A DNA stretch of 64,000 bases. It comes from Cynocephalus volans (Eukaryota; Chordata; Mammalia; Dermoptera; Cynocephalidae). This document shows positions 1 to 12,120 of the stretch, piece by piece; position 1 is the stretch's first letter, and every line of letters begins with the position of its first letter. The notes under the pieces were generated by a model. That model was given only the letters and a program-made list of their open reading frames with translations. It had not been told where the DNA came from and did no database searches. The position numbers were made by a program, and so were the translations under genes. The DNA is taken from the NCBI RefSeq assembly GCF_027409185.1, contig NC_084464.1, positions 75,946,095 through 76,010,094 on the forward strand, read 5' to 3'.

Positions 1-2958
1 AGGCCACCAAAGAAATGCCAGCAATGCATTCTTTACCTTTAAGGTGCATTAGTTGCCCTTGAGATTTGCCTCTTTCAATGAGTGTGCTTTAAAAATCATC
101 CTGTCATGGAGGAAGGCACATACAAAGCTCCTGATAAATGGAACACTTTCTTCTAATAGCCCTGTTTTGATGATTGATTCCATTTTAAGTAGATCGTGGA
201 AGAGAAATACTTACTGGAAAGAAATCCTCAGTATGTCTGCCATCTCCCCAACAAAAGAAAAAAGGAAGGGACTGTTTATTTGCTTTGAATGTCTCAAGCA
301 ATTACTCTGCAGGAGATGTGTGCTGTCATAAACCTGCTTATTACGAGGAATGTTCCAGGAGCTTAACACTCAGCAAGGAAGGAGATTGTGTCCTCCAGCC
401 ACCCAAGGGATGATCATTGTTCTCAGCAGTCCTTCTCAACCACGGAGCCTCGCTGCAAAAGTTCTGCCAAATTCAATTAGATTCCCTGTATTCCTTGGCA
501 TTTTTTCCTGCCACGTCCTTTTCAAGCATATGTTCCATCCTCTATGTTTCATTTTTATATCCTTTTAACCTTTGGGTATATACTTGAAATTCAAATGCAC
601 TTAAAACTGAAATAAATGTTCAAATCACTTTCCATTGCCATGTGAAAAACTTAAAGCCCTTTCATTATAGCACAGTTTGGTAAAATTCAATGAATAAATT
701 TTAAACCAGCAAAGGATCAAGCAATAAGAAATAATCTTTTTACATCTAGATGTATTTTCAAAGGAGATACATTAAAGACCTTATTTTTTGTTATTGGGAA
801 TATATATTAAAAGCCAATTTGTTTTCCCCTGAAAGCATTATTTCAACTAGTTAGTATCATATTCTGAACTCCTGAACTCCAAATATATAATTTAGGAGTT
901 TTCTTTGTTTTGCTAATCATGCCACCTTTTCCTTATCTGTAACTTATTTTTTTGCATTTTCACCTACTGTATTAATTTTAATTTTCTTTCATCTGTCGAT
1001 ACGAATTTTCTCTGGGTCTTTCCCTCTTACATACACAAAACGGCCTCTCCAAATCATTTAGTTGCACCTAGACTTCTCACTGACTTTTCTGGAACACTCT
1101 TTCAAGTTCTTGCATTAAAAACTGAAGATTAAGGTGAGAATTTTTTTTTTAAGTATTACAATAGAGGATACATTATAATTCACTTGCATTAGAAAGTGGC
1201 TCGCAACAAAAATGCAGACATATTTCAGTAGATTTTGAAGAGATTAGGCTTCTAACTTCATAGCTGCAATAAAGGAGACAGAATAAAAACTCATTGAAGG
1301 TTGTTCCCTGCTTTTAGAGATGTGAATTGAGTGAAGCACAAAAACAGAAATACGGAATCATGAAATTAAGTAAATACTATGTACACATTCATGCTTATCC
1401 TGGGTAAAACTTTGAAATTACTCTTCTGGATCCCATGTGAACACCACTACGTAACCCTCATTATCTCCCACCAGTTGTCCTGTTTGGAGAAATAATACCT
1501 CGTGTCATAGAAATAAGCCAGGAGGAGTAGACTTGCAGCTCACAGAATAGAAAGTTGAAAAGTCCTTTTGAGGCAGTTAGGGGGAAACTTACTCTTTCTT
1601 CCAGCAACCTTCAAATTCCGTGACAATAGATTTGCACCAGTATTTCTAATCTGCTCAGTAAAGCTTCACAGAGGAAAATGACCCTTAATTGAATTTATTA
1701 TCTTCTAAGGAGGGCCATTTCATTCCTTTGATATTCAATTTATAAGTGACTTTCAGTGAAATATTTAATTATTAGCTACTTTCAAACAAATACTGATTGA
1801 CGGATTGATTGAGCACCTCCTGTGTCCTAAGGACTGCTGAGAATGTAAACAGAGAATCAGAGAGCATATTTCCTTTGTCAATTACTCAGGGCTTCTTCTA
1901 CAAAGCTTTATGCAGAATAGAATCTGAACATCTTTTTTTCTTTTTTGATTGACAGGTTACATGTTAGTGAGCATTTTAAAAGATTTCTGAAGCATAAAAA
2001 GTGTCAAGTGATATGCTCGCTCGTGAAGTATTCTGTAACAAGAACAATATCATAAATAACAGTGGAAGTTAGAGCCTTGCTAATATTTTTAAAGCAGATT
2101 AGAATAACTGTGCAAAAATATATTTACAGAGAATAATATTTGGAAGTTCCCTTTTTTATGGGATTATGTCTAAAGCTTCCAGTGTCCTACAAAAATATTT
2201 GCAGTTAATATTAATTCATTAACAAGAAGGTATCAAAAAACAACCCGCTTAAAAGCTGTAATGTTCATTTGTGTAAAGTTAGCACCTTCCTTCACCACAG
2301 CTTTTCTAAAGTTAGCCTGGAACCTGGAGATCTTCAAGGAATACATTTAGAAAATATGTAAAAGATTTTTTTTTTTTTATTGAAAAGCACTTACCTTTCT
2401 CCTTTCCATGATCCGTCAGCTTGAGCAATGACTGTTAGAATTATTGGAGATGCTGCTCCTATGGTCATCCTCTTAAAGATTCATGATTTATGTCCATCTG
2501 CAGAGAATTTTTAAGGATGATAAACCCAGCTTTGGGAGCTCCATCTTCATCTATTCTTAAAGAGTTTATTCTTATTCTCTAGTAATGCAACAGCCCCAGG
2601 TACCTCACAAATTGGCAAACTCTATCAAAGCCTAGTCTTTCATTCTAATTCTTACTAAAATTGGAGTTATCACTGACTAGAGGGAATCTTTCTGATTCTT
2701 AATCTTTCTTAATCAAAATAAAAACAATCAGAATATATACTCATACCTCTCTGGAGAATAGCTTTGATTCTCAAACTATGTTCAAATACAAAATGCAATA
2801 ACACATTGCTTGAAAATAGAGACACTATTTACTTGCTAAATTACAAATCAATGTTTGATGTGGGGAGGGGGATTAAGCAAAAACATCTTTGCTTTTGAAA
2901 CCAATGCTTAAAAGCTTTTTGATCATTACTTCTGTATTTCTCTGTTCATATTTAACAG
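1..2958 (+). other. COL19A1: COL19A1 intron, 3' part; no exon seen
   Basis: AT-rich sequence upstream of the first collagen exon in the window. I looked for Gly-X-Y stretches with flanking AG/GT signals on both strands and found none. Small open frames near 53-568 have no collagen periodicity or recognisable motif and look like chance. No repeat family is clear here. Confidence 0.6.
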
Positions 2959-3012
2959 GGAGAGCCTGGTGCAATGGGGTTGCCGGGACTAGAAGGATTT
3001 CCAGGTGCAAAG
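2959..3012 (+). CDS. COL19A1: COL19A1 exon, 54 bp, triple-helical
   Basis: This exon encodes 18 residues as six perfect Gly-X-Y triplets, starting GEPGAMGLPG and ending in Ala-Lys. It is preceded by tttaacag and followed by the donor gtaagc. A 54 bp exon that starts with a whole Gly codon is the classic fibrillar/FACIT unit, and it is phase 0 at both ends. It joins in frame to the exon at 6720. The product is the alpha-1(XIX) chain, a secreted FACIT-type collagen of basement-membrane zones. The gene was assigned from the downstream NC1 tail and the order of exons, not from this exon alone. Confidence 0.9.
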
Positions 3013-3039
3013 GTAAGCACAGAGGTTAGAAATGTGTCC

Positions 3040-4000
3040 ACTCATTTAATATTCAAAAACATTTACTGAGCACCTACGGTTGTGCCAGAAACTGTTTTAT
3101 GTTTCAGGATACATAAGGGAACAAAACAAGCAAAACTCTGTACTCATGGAACTTATATTCTAGCAAGGAGATACAGAAACCAAAAGAATACACATTACAA
3201 AAAACCAAATAAAGTTGTTGCTAAGTGCTGTGGATGAAATAAGAAGTAGAACAGGTTAAGGGCAACGAGAGTGCTGGGGTGGGCGGGGTTGTGATTTTTA
3301 AGTAGGGTGGTCTGAGAAGGCAAGAAATGAAGGAGGTGAGGGGGAGTTAGCCAAGTCACCTCAAGTCTGAAGGAAGAATGTTCCAGGAAGAGGAAAAAGC
3401 AGGTCTAATGGCCCTGAGACATGAGATTTCCTGCTACATCCAAGGAGACCAGGGAAGAGAGTGAGGGAAGAGTGGTAGGAGACAAGGTCACAGAGGTAGG
3501 GGTAGAGGTAAGGAGAGGCCTGTCATGCAGAGCAAAGCTACTCAAAAGCGTGCTCAGTAGAAACCGTGCCAGTCTGCAAGGTCTTTATTATGGGTTCTGT
3601 ACCAGGTAAGTATCCAGATTGAGAGGAAGCATCTAAAATCTTATCTAGTAATTTGTCTAAAATTGTCTGATAAACATGTGATCAGTAGACTTATCTTCTA
3701 CTGGTTCATGATGTCTTAGAAAAATCAGTAAATAAACTGCTCCTTCATCACAGATAGTTTAAGAAGCACGAATAAAGAGGCTTATCAGCCACTGTAAGGA
3801 CTTTATCTTACAAGAAATGGGCCAGAGGCTGATGGAGGAAGTAGGGTCAAGGTTTTGTAAGATGGATCTTTAAGACCATAGAAATAGCAGAATTCTTGTA
3901 TGCTGAAGATTGATCGAGTAGAAGGGGGAGAAGGGGGATGATGATAGAGGAGAGAGAGGGAAGCATTGCTGGGACAATGTCTTTAGATAGCTAACAAGGA
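3040..4000 (+). repeat. Ancient mammalian interspersed repeat, family unresolved
   Basis: The segment opens with a phrase like 'tactgagcacctacggttgtgccag', followed by a stretch reading like 'gaacaaaacaagcaaaactct' and, further on, 'gggtggtctgagaagg'. The same order of landmarks occurs at 18140-18700, so the two are copies of one dispersed family. I recognise the pattern as common in mammalian introns but cannot name the family without a library search. The 62-residue frame inside (3421-3609) is a by-product. Confidence 0.4.
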
Positions 4001-4616
4001 GGGGGGCCTAGTACATAATTAGAGGGTTTGGCTTTAGAAAGGAATGGATAGTTCATCTGTGGTAACAGGTGGGAAAGCAGAATATAGGGGGGCAGATGCT
4101 GGTGTGTGGGAAAATGTATTGTTTGGAGACTATAAAAGCTCTTTTCTGATGGCTTAAAGTTTTCTCAGAGATGGAGGAAGCAAGGTCAACATCTGAGAGT
4201 GAGGCAGGGAAAAGAGGCTGGGGATTGAAGGAGAAGGTCCTTTAGGAGAGAGGGAGAGTTCAGGGACCACAGAAGTGTGATGACTGGGCAGTCCTAGGGG
4301 GACCCTTGAGGTTCTGGTCATGAACTATAGTGAGACCAGTCAGTGAGATTATGTGAGCTTCTGCAGCCATGTACAGACATTCAGGTAAAGGCACAGAATA
4401 GGAGGGGAGTTGGATTTAAACAAAGGTGTGGTTTCAACAAGTGAGTACTAGAAGCAAGAACAGGGCATGAAAGTTAATGGTATATGCAAGGTGGTGATTA
4501 TAACAAGTCATGATAAAATTTAAACTAGGCAAAGAAGGAAGAGAGGCCATTCAGGAAGTGAAGGATGATGAAAAATCTGTACAACCGATGGATTAGAGAT
4601 CTAGAGGCTCAAAGTA

Positions 4617-5035
4617 CTTGTATTAGTCCTTTTTCTGTTGCTTATAACAGAATACCTGAAGCTGAGTAATTTATGAGAAAATGAAATTTATTTCTTACAG
4701 TTTCAGAGGCTGGCAAGTCCAGGAAGCACACCTGGTGAGGGCTTTCTGGATGGAAACTCTCTACTAGGTCTTGTGGAAGTGCAGGGTGTCACATAGCGAA
4801 CAATGGCACAAGCAAGAGGGCTAGCCTTCTCACTTGCTCTTCTTGCAGAGCCATCAGAACCACACCAGTGACAGCCCATTAAACCATCAACCCATTACCC
4901 CCTGAATGGATCAGTCCATTCATGAGGGCACAGTCATCATGATCCAATCACCTCTTAATGGCCCCACCTTCTACCACCATATTGGGGGTTAAGTTCCAAC
5001 ATGAGCTTGGGGGGACATTCACCTGGCAGTACTCA
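4617..5035 (-). repeat. LTR of MaLR/MST-like type, antisense
   Basis: The left edge, 'tattagtcctttttctgttg' with 'agaatacctgaagctgagta' just after it, and the right part, 'gggggttaagttccaacatg', resemble the reverse complement of ERVL-MaLR LTRs such as MST/THE1. That puts the LTR on the - strand. It is about 420 bp long, has several small changes, and no internal retroviral coding sequence is attached. It is an old solo LTR. The subfamily assignment is from memory. Confidence 0.5.
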
Positions 5036-5479
5036 AGGGACTCAGTTAGAATGATGGGAAATAGTGGTCTGAGTTGGAATGCATGGAATTGATATTATAT
5101 AGGGGGTGCAGATATTTTTATTGACAAGATGTCAGGTGTAACTATGAGAATAAGAGGCTAGATCCTCAGAAGAGAGTGGTTCAAGGAAATGAGAAACCTG
5201 TGTATTGGAAGGGGACTGTCTTGTCAGAGGGAAGTTCTCTTAACATTAATCTTTATCATATATGCAAATGCTTACACTGAGTGAAAAGTTCCAGGGTGTT
5301 CATTTCAAGAGTGAAAATTCCATAATTTAAAATGAACTGAGTGAAACTTATGAGAATTACCTGTTTATGTTTTTTGCCCTTTTTTTTTTTTTTTAGTTTT
5401 TTTCCTTTTGACAGTGGCTATGCTTTATATGTTAAAGATATTAATTCTGTTTTATATGTTGCAGTATTTATCCTACTTG

Positions 5480-6110
5480 GTCTTTGCCTTTCATTTCTAT
5501 GTTTAATCTTATAGATTTAATCAAATCTAAAAGTATTTTTCTTTATGATTTCTTGCTTTGCTTTTATGTACAAAATAACTTTTACTTTCATTTTCAACCA
5601 AGATCAGATAGCTCCTTTATAGTTCGTATTATTTTATTTTTACATAAATCTATATATAATTTATATGACATAAGGAGAGAAATCAAATTTTTTCAAAGAA
5701 ATTATCCAAATATGAATGCTATCTGTTGAATAATACATCTTTTTATAAATGTTGGTCTATTTCTGAGACTTATGTTATATTGTATTGATATACTGCTTGA
5801 TCTATGCCAATATTACATTATTCTAATTATTATAGCTTTATTATCTGTTTAAATATTCGTATTGCTAGTATCTATTATTCCTTCATAAATTTTTTTCTTT
5901 TATCCTCTTATTCATTTATTATCCCAAGTGAACTTTAACATCATTTGATTAAACTGTAATTTTGTAAGAATTGCATTAAATTTATAAATTAGTTTGGGTA
6001 GCAATGACACCTTTACAACGTCATCTTACCTTCCAAGAACAAAACATATTTCATTATTAAATCAAGTTTTCTTTTATATCCCTGAGTGAAGTTATGAGGT
6101 TTTTTAATGC
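5480..6110 (-). repeat. Old L1 ORF2 fragment, antisense
   Basis: On the + strand this reads as a decayed version of the antisense of L1 ORF2. The phrases 'ttattatagctttattat' and 'gcattaaatttataaattag' align in order with 'ttattatagctttgtagt' and 'gcattgaatttgtatatcac' in the young L1 at 9280-9480. It is heavily diverged, without an open frame, and much older than the three young L1s. The 81-residue frame at 5484-5729 is a chance frame inside it. Confidence 0.5.
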
Positions 6111-6719
6111 AAGTCTGCTCAACAAAATTGCCATTTTATTATCCAATATATAATCATTAGTGTTTTTAGCATTGTAAGTTTTATCTAAAATACCACATTG
6201 CCTCTTGAGGAGTTGAGTCACTCTGTTGTCCAGAGCAATTTAAGGGATCTTCTAACTGGTCAAATGAGGAGAACTACAAATCCTTGGTTCTAGATCTTTT
6301 TATTCTAACCCTACTTTCAATGAGACAAGTATAGGAAAAGCTTTTCAGAAAACACTCAACAAGTTAGTCTTTCAAGTAATAGTGATGATCTTTTGCGTGT
6401 GTGGAACAAAAATATTGAATAATTTTAAAAATAGGTCTATTAAAAATAGGTCTCAGAAATTGTAACATAAATTATTATTTTTATTAAGACTATTATTTAC
6501 TTTGGCTTTATGAGGGGGGAAGCTACAACAGGTTAAATTGGCTATTCATTTTGTTATTATCCCATCCACCCTGTAGCATCACACCAGCTAATATTGATAA
6601 CACTTATCAGATCCAAAGAAAAGCTTCACCAAATCCAAATTATTATTTGAGCATTAATTTTATAAGTAAAGATTTTATAGATATCATTATAAGTAGCAAT
6701 TTCTTTTTAATCCCAACAG

Positions 6720-6764
6720 GGAGATCGAGGCCCAGCAGGTCCCCCAGGAATAGCTGGGATATCG
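6720..6764 (+). CDS. COL19A1: COL19A1 exon, 45 bp, triple-helical
   Basis: Fifteen residues in five Gly-X-Y triplets (GDRGPAGPPG, then IAGIS), between the acceptor tttttaatcccaacag and the donor gtgagt. Length 45 bp, phase 0 on both sides, a usual FACIT exon size. It continues the same collagenous domain as the exon at 2959. The next exon is over 10 kb away, largely because of the full-length L1 inserted antisense in that intron. Confidence 0.9.
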
Positions 6765-7863
6765 GTGAGTTCAGATTGTCTCACATTACGTTTCACAGGT
6801 AAAACGTTCTATACCATGATAAACCTATGGCCAGGGATCAAGAAGGTCTGAGGAGCACACCATAACTTCTATGGCATCAGGTTCCTGAAATCTCCACTTT
6901 AAAAATATAAAACCACCTGTCCCTCTCCCACCTCAAGAATGCTTCATTCTTTAGTTTCAACATTTTCTTATTTTTTTGTCTTTGTTTTTTTTTTCCCTCT
7001 TCTCAAGTCAGTTTCACGGGAGAAAGAAGAAACCCAGTTACCTTTAACTAAATATTAATACTGTGTATGAGCACAGCTTTGAAAAGCTTGTTTTGTTCTC
7101 TATTCTTGTCATATTTCAAGGTTTCTCAGTCTCCAAAAGGCAGAGTTCTCGTTCTCGGGCATGTACTTCATGTTCCTTGTATTAAGCTGCAATCTGCCTG
7201 AGTTATCCCGTAGCCCAGTGTTATTAGCAGAGCTTTATTGCCACTAATGTTTCCTCGTAAACTAGCCCTTCAATCCTCTCAATCATTTTTGTTGCTCTCT
7301 GGTGTCAAATGTTTTAATCTCGTCAAGGTCTTTTCAAACGAATAGAAAGAGCTCCGGGAAAGGTGGAAATCATCTCTCTGAGCCCTAGGGATCATTCTGG
7401 TCTTCATTCATGATGCTGTAATTAAAATTTTGTGGTCATGCTTTATGAATAAGAGGCCATTTATCCTCTCACTAGGTGCCCCTGCAGGGCAAGTCCAGGC
7501 TAACATTACAGGAAAGTCAATGAGAGCCATGTGCTTGAATCATAGGAACGGGAGAAAGACAAGAAAGGGCCCTATCATCACCACCCACCACCACCCACTG
7601 GCATCTGCTGACACCCAACACCACCCAAAGCTCCAAGGACCGTCACCCACGGCCATCTGCCACCACCCCATCCCTTAAAGTACCAACAGCCACCCTGCTG
7701 CACTCCATTTAACTACTAAGTCTAATAACAAGAAATAAAACCCCATCCATAATCTGTATCCTTTATAGAGGATTGGCATCCCCCTATTTAGCTGTTCTAG
7801 ATCAAGTTGAATATTTGTATGATTGTGAAAGTAATATGAAAGCATTTTCTTTAGCAAGCACTT
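6765..7863 (+). other. COL19A1: COL19A1 intronic sequence before the L1
   Basis: No exon or RNA gene is seen. A degenerate CCACC-type tract lies at about 7575-7672 and gives a His/Pro-rich frame that is not a gene. The first copy of the L1 target-site duplication is at 7864-7876. Confidence 0.5.
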
Positions 7864-7876
7864 CAGAATTTTTTAT
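7864..7876. repeat. Target-site duplication of full-length L1, left copy
   Basis: The 13-bp word cagaattttttat occurs here and again at 14634-14646, exactly flanking the L1. Read on the L1 strand, the insertion site is a T-run followed by ATAAAA, consistent with L1 endonuclease nicking. Confidence 0.85.
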
Positions 7877-7899
7877 TTTTTATTTTTTTTTAATTTTAT

Positions 7900-8104
7900 T
7901 TTGTCGATATACATTGTAGCTGATTATTGCTCCCCATCACCAAAACCTCCCTCCCTTCTCCCTCCCCCTCCCCCCCAACAATGTCCTTTCTGTTTGCTTG
8001 TTGTATCAACTTCAAATAATTGTGGTTGTTATATCTTCTTCCCCCCCCCCCGGTTTGTGTGTGTGTGTGTGTATGTGTGTGTGTGTGAATTTATATATTA
8101 ATTT
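7900..8104 (-). other. L1 3' UTR with G-rich polypurine tracts and CA repeat
   Basis: On the L1 strand this region has a CA/TA-rich repeat (8056-8090), a run of G (8041-8050), and a G-rich polypurine block (about 7948-7977), followed by the tail sequence ending in AAAATAAAAT. The same layout is present in the copies at 23287-23500 and 25556-25770. G-rich 3' UTR tracts that could form quadruplexes are known in mammalian L1s. Confidence 0.8.
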
Positions 8105-11100
8105 TTAGCTCCCTCCAATAAGGGAGAACATGTGGTATTTCTCTTTCTGTGCCTGACTTGTTTCACTTAATATAATTCTCTCAAGGTCCATCCATGTTGT
8201 TGCAAATGGCAGTATTTCATTCGTTTTTATAGCTGAGTAGTATTCCATTGTGTAGATGTACCACATTTTCCGTATCCACTCATCTGATGATGGGCATTTG
8301 GGCTGGTTCCAACTCTTGGCTATTGTAAAGAGTGCTGCGATGAACATTGGGGAACAGGTATACCTTCGACTTGATGATTTCCATTCCTCTGGGTATATTC
8401 CCAACAGTGGGATGGCTGGGTCGTATGGTAGATCTATTTGCAATTGTTTAAAGAACCTCCATACCATTTTCCATAGAGGCTGCACCATTTTGCAGTCCCA
8501 CCAACAATGTATGAGAGTTCCTTTTTCTCCGCAGCCTCGCCAGCATTTATCGTTCAGAGTCTTTTGGATTTTAGCCATCCTAACTGGGGTTAGGTGGTAT
8601 CTCAATGTGGTTTTGATTTGCATTTCCCGGATGCTGAGTGATGTTGAGCATTTTTTCATATGTCTGTTGGCCATTTGGATATCTTCCTTAGAGAAATGCC
8701 TACTTAGCTCTTTTGCCCATTTTTTAATTGGGTTGCTTGTTTTCTTCTTGTAAAGTTGTTTGAGTTCCTTATATATTCTGGATATTAATCCTTTGTCAGA
8801 TGTATATTTTGCAAATATTTTCTCCCACTCTGTTGGTTGTCTTTTAACTCTTTTAATTGTTTCTTTTGCTGTGCAGAAGCTTTTTAGTTTGATATAATCC
8901 CATTTGTTTATTTTTCCTTTGGTTGCCCGTGCTTTTGGGGTCGTATTCATGAAGTCTGTGCCCAGTCCTATTTCCTGAAGTGTTTCTCCTATGTTTTCTT
9001 TAAGAAGTTTTATTGTCTCAGGGTGTATATTTAAATCCTTAATCCATTTTAAGTTGATTTTAGTATACGGTGAGAGGTATGGATCTAGTTTCATTCTCCT
9101 GCATATCGATATCCAGTTATCCCAGCACCACTTGCTGAAGAGGCAGTCCCTTCCCCAGTGAATAGGCTTGGTGCCTTTGTCAAAGATCAGATGGCAGTAA
9201 GTGTGTGGGTTGATTTCTGGATTCTCTATTCTATTCCATTGGTCAGTGTGTCTGTTTTTATGCCAGTACCATACTGTTTTGGTTATTATAGCTTTGTAGT
9301 ATAGCTTAAAGTCAGGTAGTGTTATGCCTCCAGCTTTATTTTTTTTGCTGAGCATTGCTTTGGCTATTCGTGGTCTTTTACTGTTCCATATAAATGTCTG
9401 AATAGTTTTTTCCATTTCTGAGAAAAATGTCTTTGGAATTTTGATGGGGATTGCATTGAATTTGTATATCACTTTGGGTAGTATGGACATTTTCACTATG
9501 TTGATTCTTCCAATCCAAGAGCATGGAATATCTTTCCATCTTCTTGTATCCTCTCTAATTTCTCTCAGCAGTGGTTTGTAGTTCTCATTATAGAGATTTT
9601 TCACCTCCATGGTTAACTCAATTCCTAAGTATTTTATTTTTTTGGTGGCTATTGTAAATGGGCAGGCTTTCTTGATTTCTCCTTCTGCATGTTCACTATT
9701 GGAGAAAAGAAATGCTACTGATTTTTGTGCGTTGATTTTGTATCCTGCTACTGTGCTGAAATCATTTATCAATTCCAACAGTTTTTTTGTAGAGGTTTTA
9801 GGCTGTTCGATATATAGGATCATGTCATCTGCAAACAGGGACAGTTTGACTTCATCTTTTCCAATCTGGATGCCCTTTATTTCCTTCTCTTCTCTGATTG
9901 CTCTGGCTAGTACTTCCAAAACTATGTTGAATAGGAGTGGTGAGAGTGGGCATCCTTGTCTAGTGCCTGTTCTTAAAGGAAAAGCTTTCAGCTTTTCCCC
10001 ATTCAGGATGATATTGGCAGTGGGTTTGTCATATATGGCTTTAATTATGTTGAGATACTTTCCCTCTATACCTAACTTATAGAGGGTCTTTGTCATGAAT
10101 GAGTGCTGAACTTTATCAAATGCTTTTTCAGCATCTATAGAGATGATCATATGGTCCTTGTGTTTGAGTTTATTAATATGGTGTATCACATTTATTGATT
10201 TGCGTATGTTGAACCAACCTTGCATCCCTGGGATGAATCCCACTTGATCGTGATGAATAATTTTTCGTATGTGTTGCTGTATTCTGTTTGCTAGTATTTT
10301 AGTGAGGATTTTTGCATCTATATTCATCAAGGATATCGGCCTGTAGTTTTCTTTTTTGGTTATATCTTTACCTGGTTTTGGTATCAGGATGATGTTTGCT
10401 TCATAGAATGAGTTTGGGAGATTTGCGTCCGTTTCAATCTTTTGGAAAAGTTTGTAAAGAATCGGTGTCAATTCCTCTTTGAATGTTTGGTAAAATTCTG
10501 CTGTGAATCCATCTGGTCCTGGGCTTTTCTTTGTTGGGAGCCTTCTGATAACAGCTTCAATCTCCTTTATTGTTATTGGTCTGTTCAAATTTTCTACGTC
10601 TTCACGGTTCAGTTTAGGGAGCTTGTGTGTGTCCAGAAATTTATCCATTTCCTCCAGATTTTCAAATTTGTTGGCATATAGTTGTTTGTAGTAGTCTCGA
10701 ATGATTCCTTGTATTTCAGATGAATCAGTTGTAATATCGCCTTTTTCATTTCTAATTTTTGTTATTTGAGTCTTCTCTCTTCTTTTTTTTTGTTAGCCAT
10801 GCTAATGGTTTGTCAATTTTATTTATCTTTTCAAAAAACCAACTTTTTGATTCGTTGATCTTTTGAATTGTTTTTTGGTTTTCAATTTCATTCAGTTCTG
10901 CTCTAATCTTAATGATTTCTTTCCGTCTGCTAACTTTAGGATTGGATTGTTCTTGTTTTTCTAGTTCTTTAAGGTGAAGTGTTAGGTTGTTCACTTGCCA
11001 TCTTTCCATTCTTCTGAAGTGAGCATTTAATGCAATAAATTTTCCCCTCAATACTGCTTTTGCAGTATCCCACAGGTTTTGGTATGATGTATCATTGTTT

Positions 11101-11933
11101 TCATTAGTTTCAATAAACTTTTTGATTTCCTGCTTGATTTCTTCTTGGACCCATATGTCATTAAGTACAATGCTGTTTAATTTCCATGTCTTTGTATAGT
11201 TTCCAGAGTTTCGTTTGTTATTAATTTCTAGTTTTAATCCATTGTGGTCTGAGAAGATACATGGGATAATTCCAATTTTTTTGAATTTATTGAGACTTGA
11301 TTTGTGACCTAATATGTGATCTATCCTGGAGAATGATCCATGTGCTGATGAGAAGAATGAATATTCTGAGGTTGTTGGGTGGAATGTTCTGTAGATATCT
11401 GCCAATTCCAATTAGTCTAGAGTCTTGTTTAGATCTTGTGTTTCTCTACTGATTCTTTGCCTAGATGATCTGTCTAATATTGACAGTGGAGTGTTCAGGT
11501 CCCCTGCTATTATGGTATTAGTGTCTATTTCCTTCTTTAGGTCTAATAGAGTTTGTTTTATAAATCTGGCTGCTCCAACATTGGGTGTGTACATATTTAT
11601 GATTGTTATGTCTTCTTGATGGATCAGTCCTTTTATCATTAAGTAGTGTCCCTCATTGTCTCTTTTTATGGTTTTTAGTTTAAAGTCTATTTTGTCAGAT
11701 ATAAGAATAGCCACTCCAGCTCGTTTTTCTTTTCTGTTTGCATGGTAAATCTTTTTCCATCCTTTCACTCTTAGTCTGTGTGAATCTTTATGGGTGAGGT
11801 GGGTCTCTTGTAGGCAGCATATAGTTGGGTCCTGCTTTTTGATCCAGTCAGCCAGTCTGTGTCTTTTAATTGGGGAATTTAAGCTTTTAACATTAAGAGT
11901 TGTTATTGAAAGGTGTTGATTTATTCCTAGCAT
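8105..11933 (-). pseudogene. L1 ORF2 (endonuclease/reverse transcriptase), two disabling changes
   Basis: ORF2p of L1 nicks target DNA and reverse-transcribes the L1 RNA at the nick. Here it spans about 1,275 codons, the normal length. The endonuclease part (11933 downward) keeps its recognisable residues: Asn in NVKSLN, Glu in LQETHL, Asp/Asn in AGDLNTP, Asp in RIDHILG, and SDHNG. The reverse transcriptase keeps [11 protein letters not shown] (about 9815-9845), and the C-terminal C-x3-C-x7-H-x4-C motif (about 8490-8545) is present. Two breaks are visible. One is an in-frame TAA at 11412-11414, where the aligned family position suggests a Gln codon. The other is a one-base frameshift at the nine-A run at about 10783-10791. 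From there the frame is open without interruption to the stop at 8105. No functional ORF2p is expected from this copy. Confidence 0.93.
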
Positions 11934-12120
11934 TTTATTGGTTGTTTGGTTGTCTTAGGTGTCTTTTGTTCCTTGCTTTCTGATTTACTGTTTGGTTTCT
12001 TTGTTTGTTGGTTCCTTAGGTTGTAGATAGCGTTTTTGTTAGCTTGTTTTCTCTTCATGAATGCCATTTTTATTGTACTAGCGGGTTTAGATTTTTCTTA
12101 GGTTTTTATGGCAGTGGTAG

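Noticed and set aside
7430..7678. His/Pro-rich 82-residue frame
   Set aside because: Produced by a degenerate CCACC-type repeat.
8256..8753. 165-residue frame opposite L1 ORF2, also at 22638-23135 and 24907-25404
   Set aside because: It is the antisense shadow of the conserved ORF2 C terminus; its repetition only reflects the three L1 copies.
9609..10082. 157-residue + frame, with relatives at 21309-21662 and 23740-24051
   Set aside because: Antisense shadow of the reverse-transcriptase region of L1.
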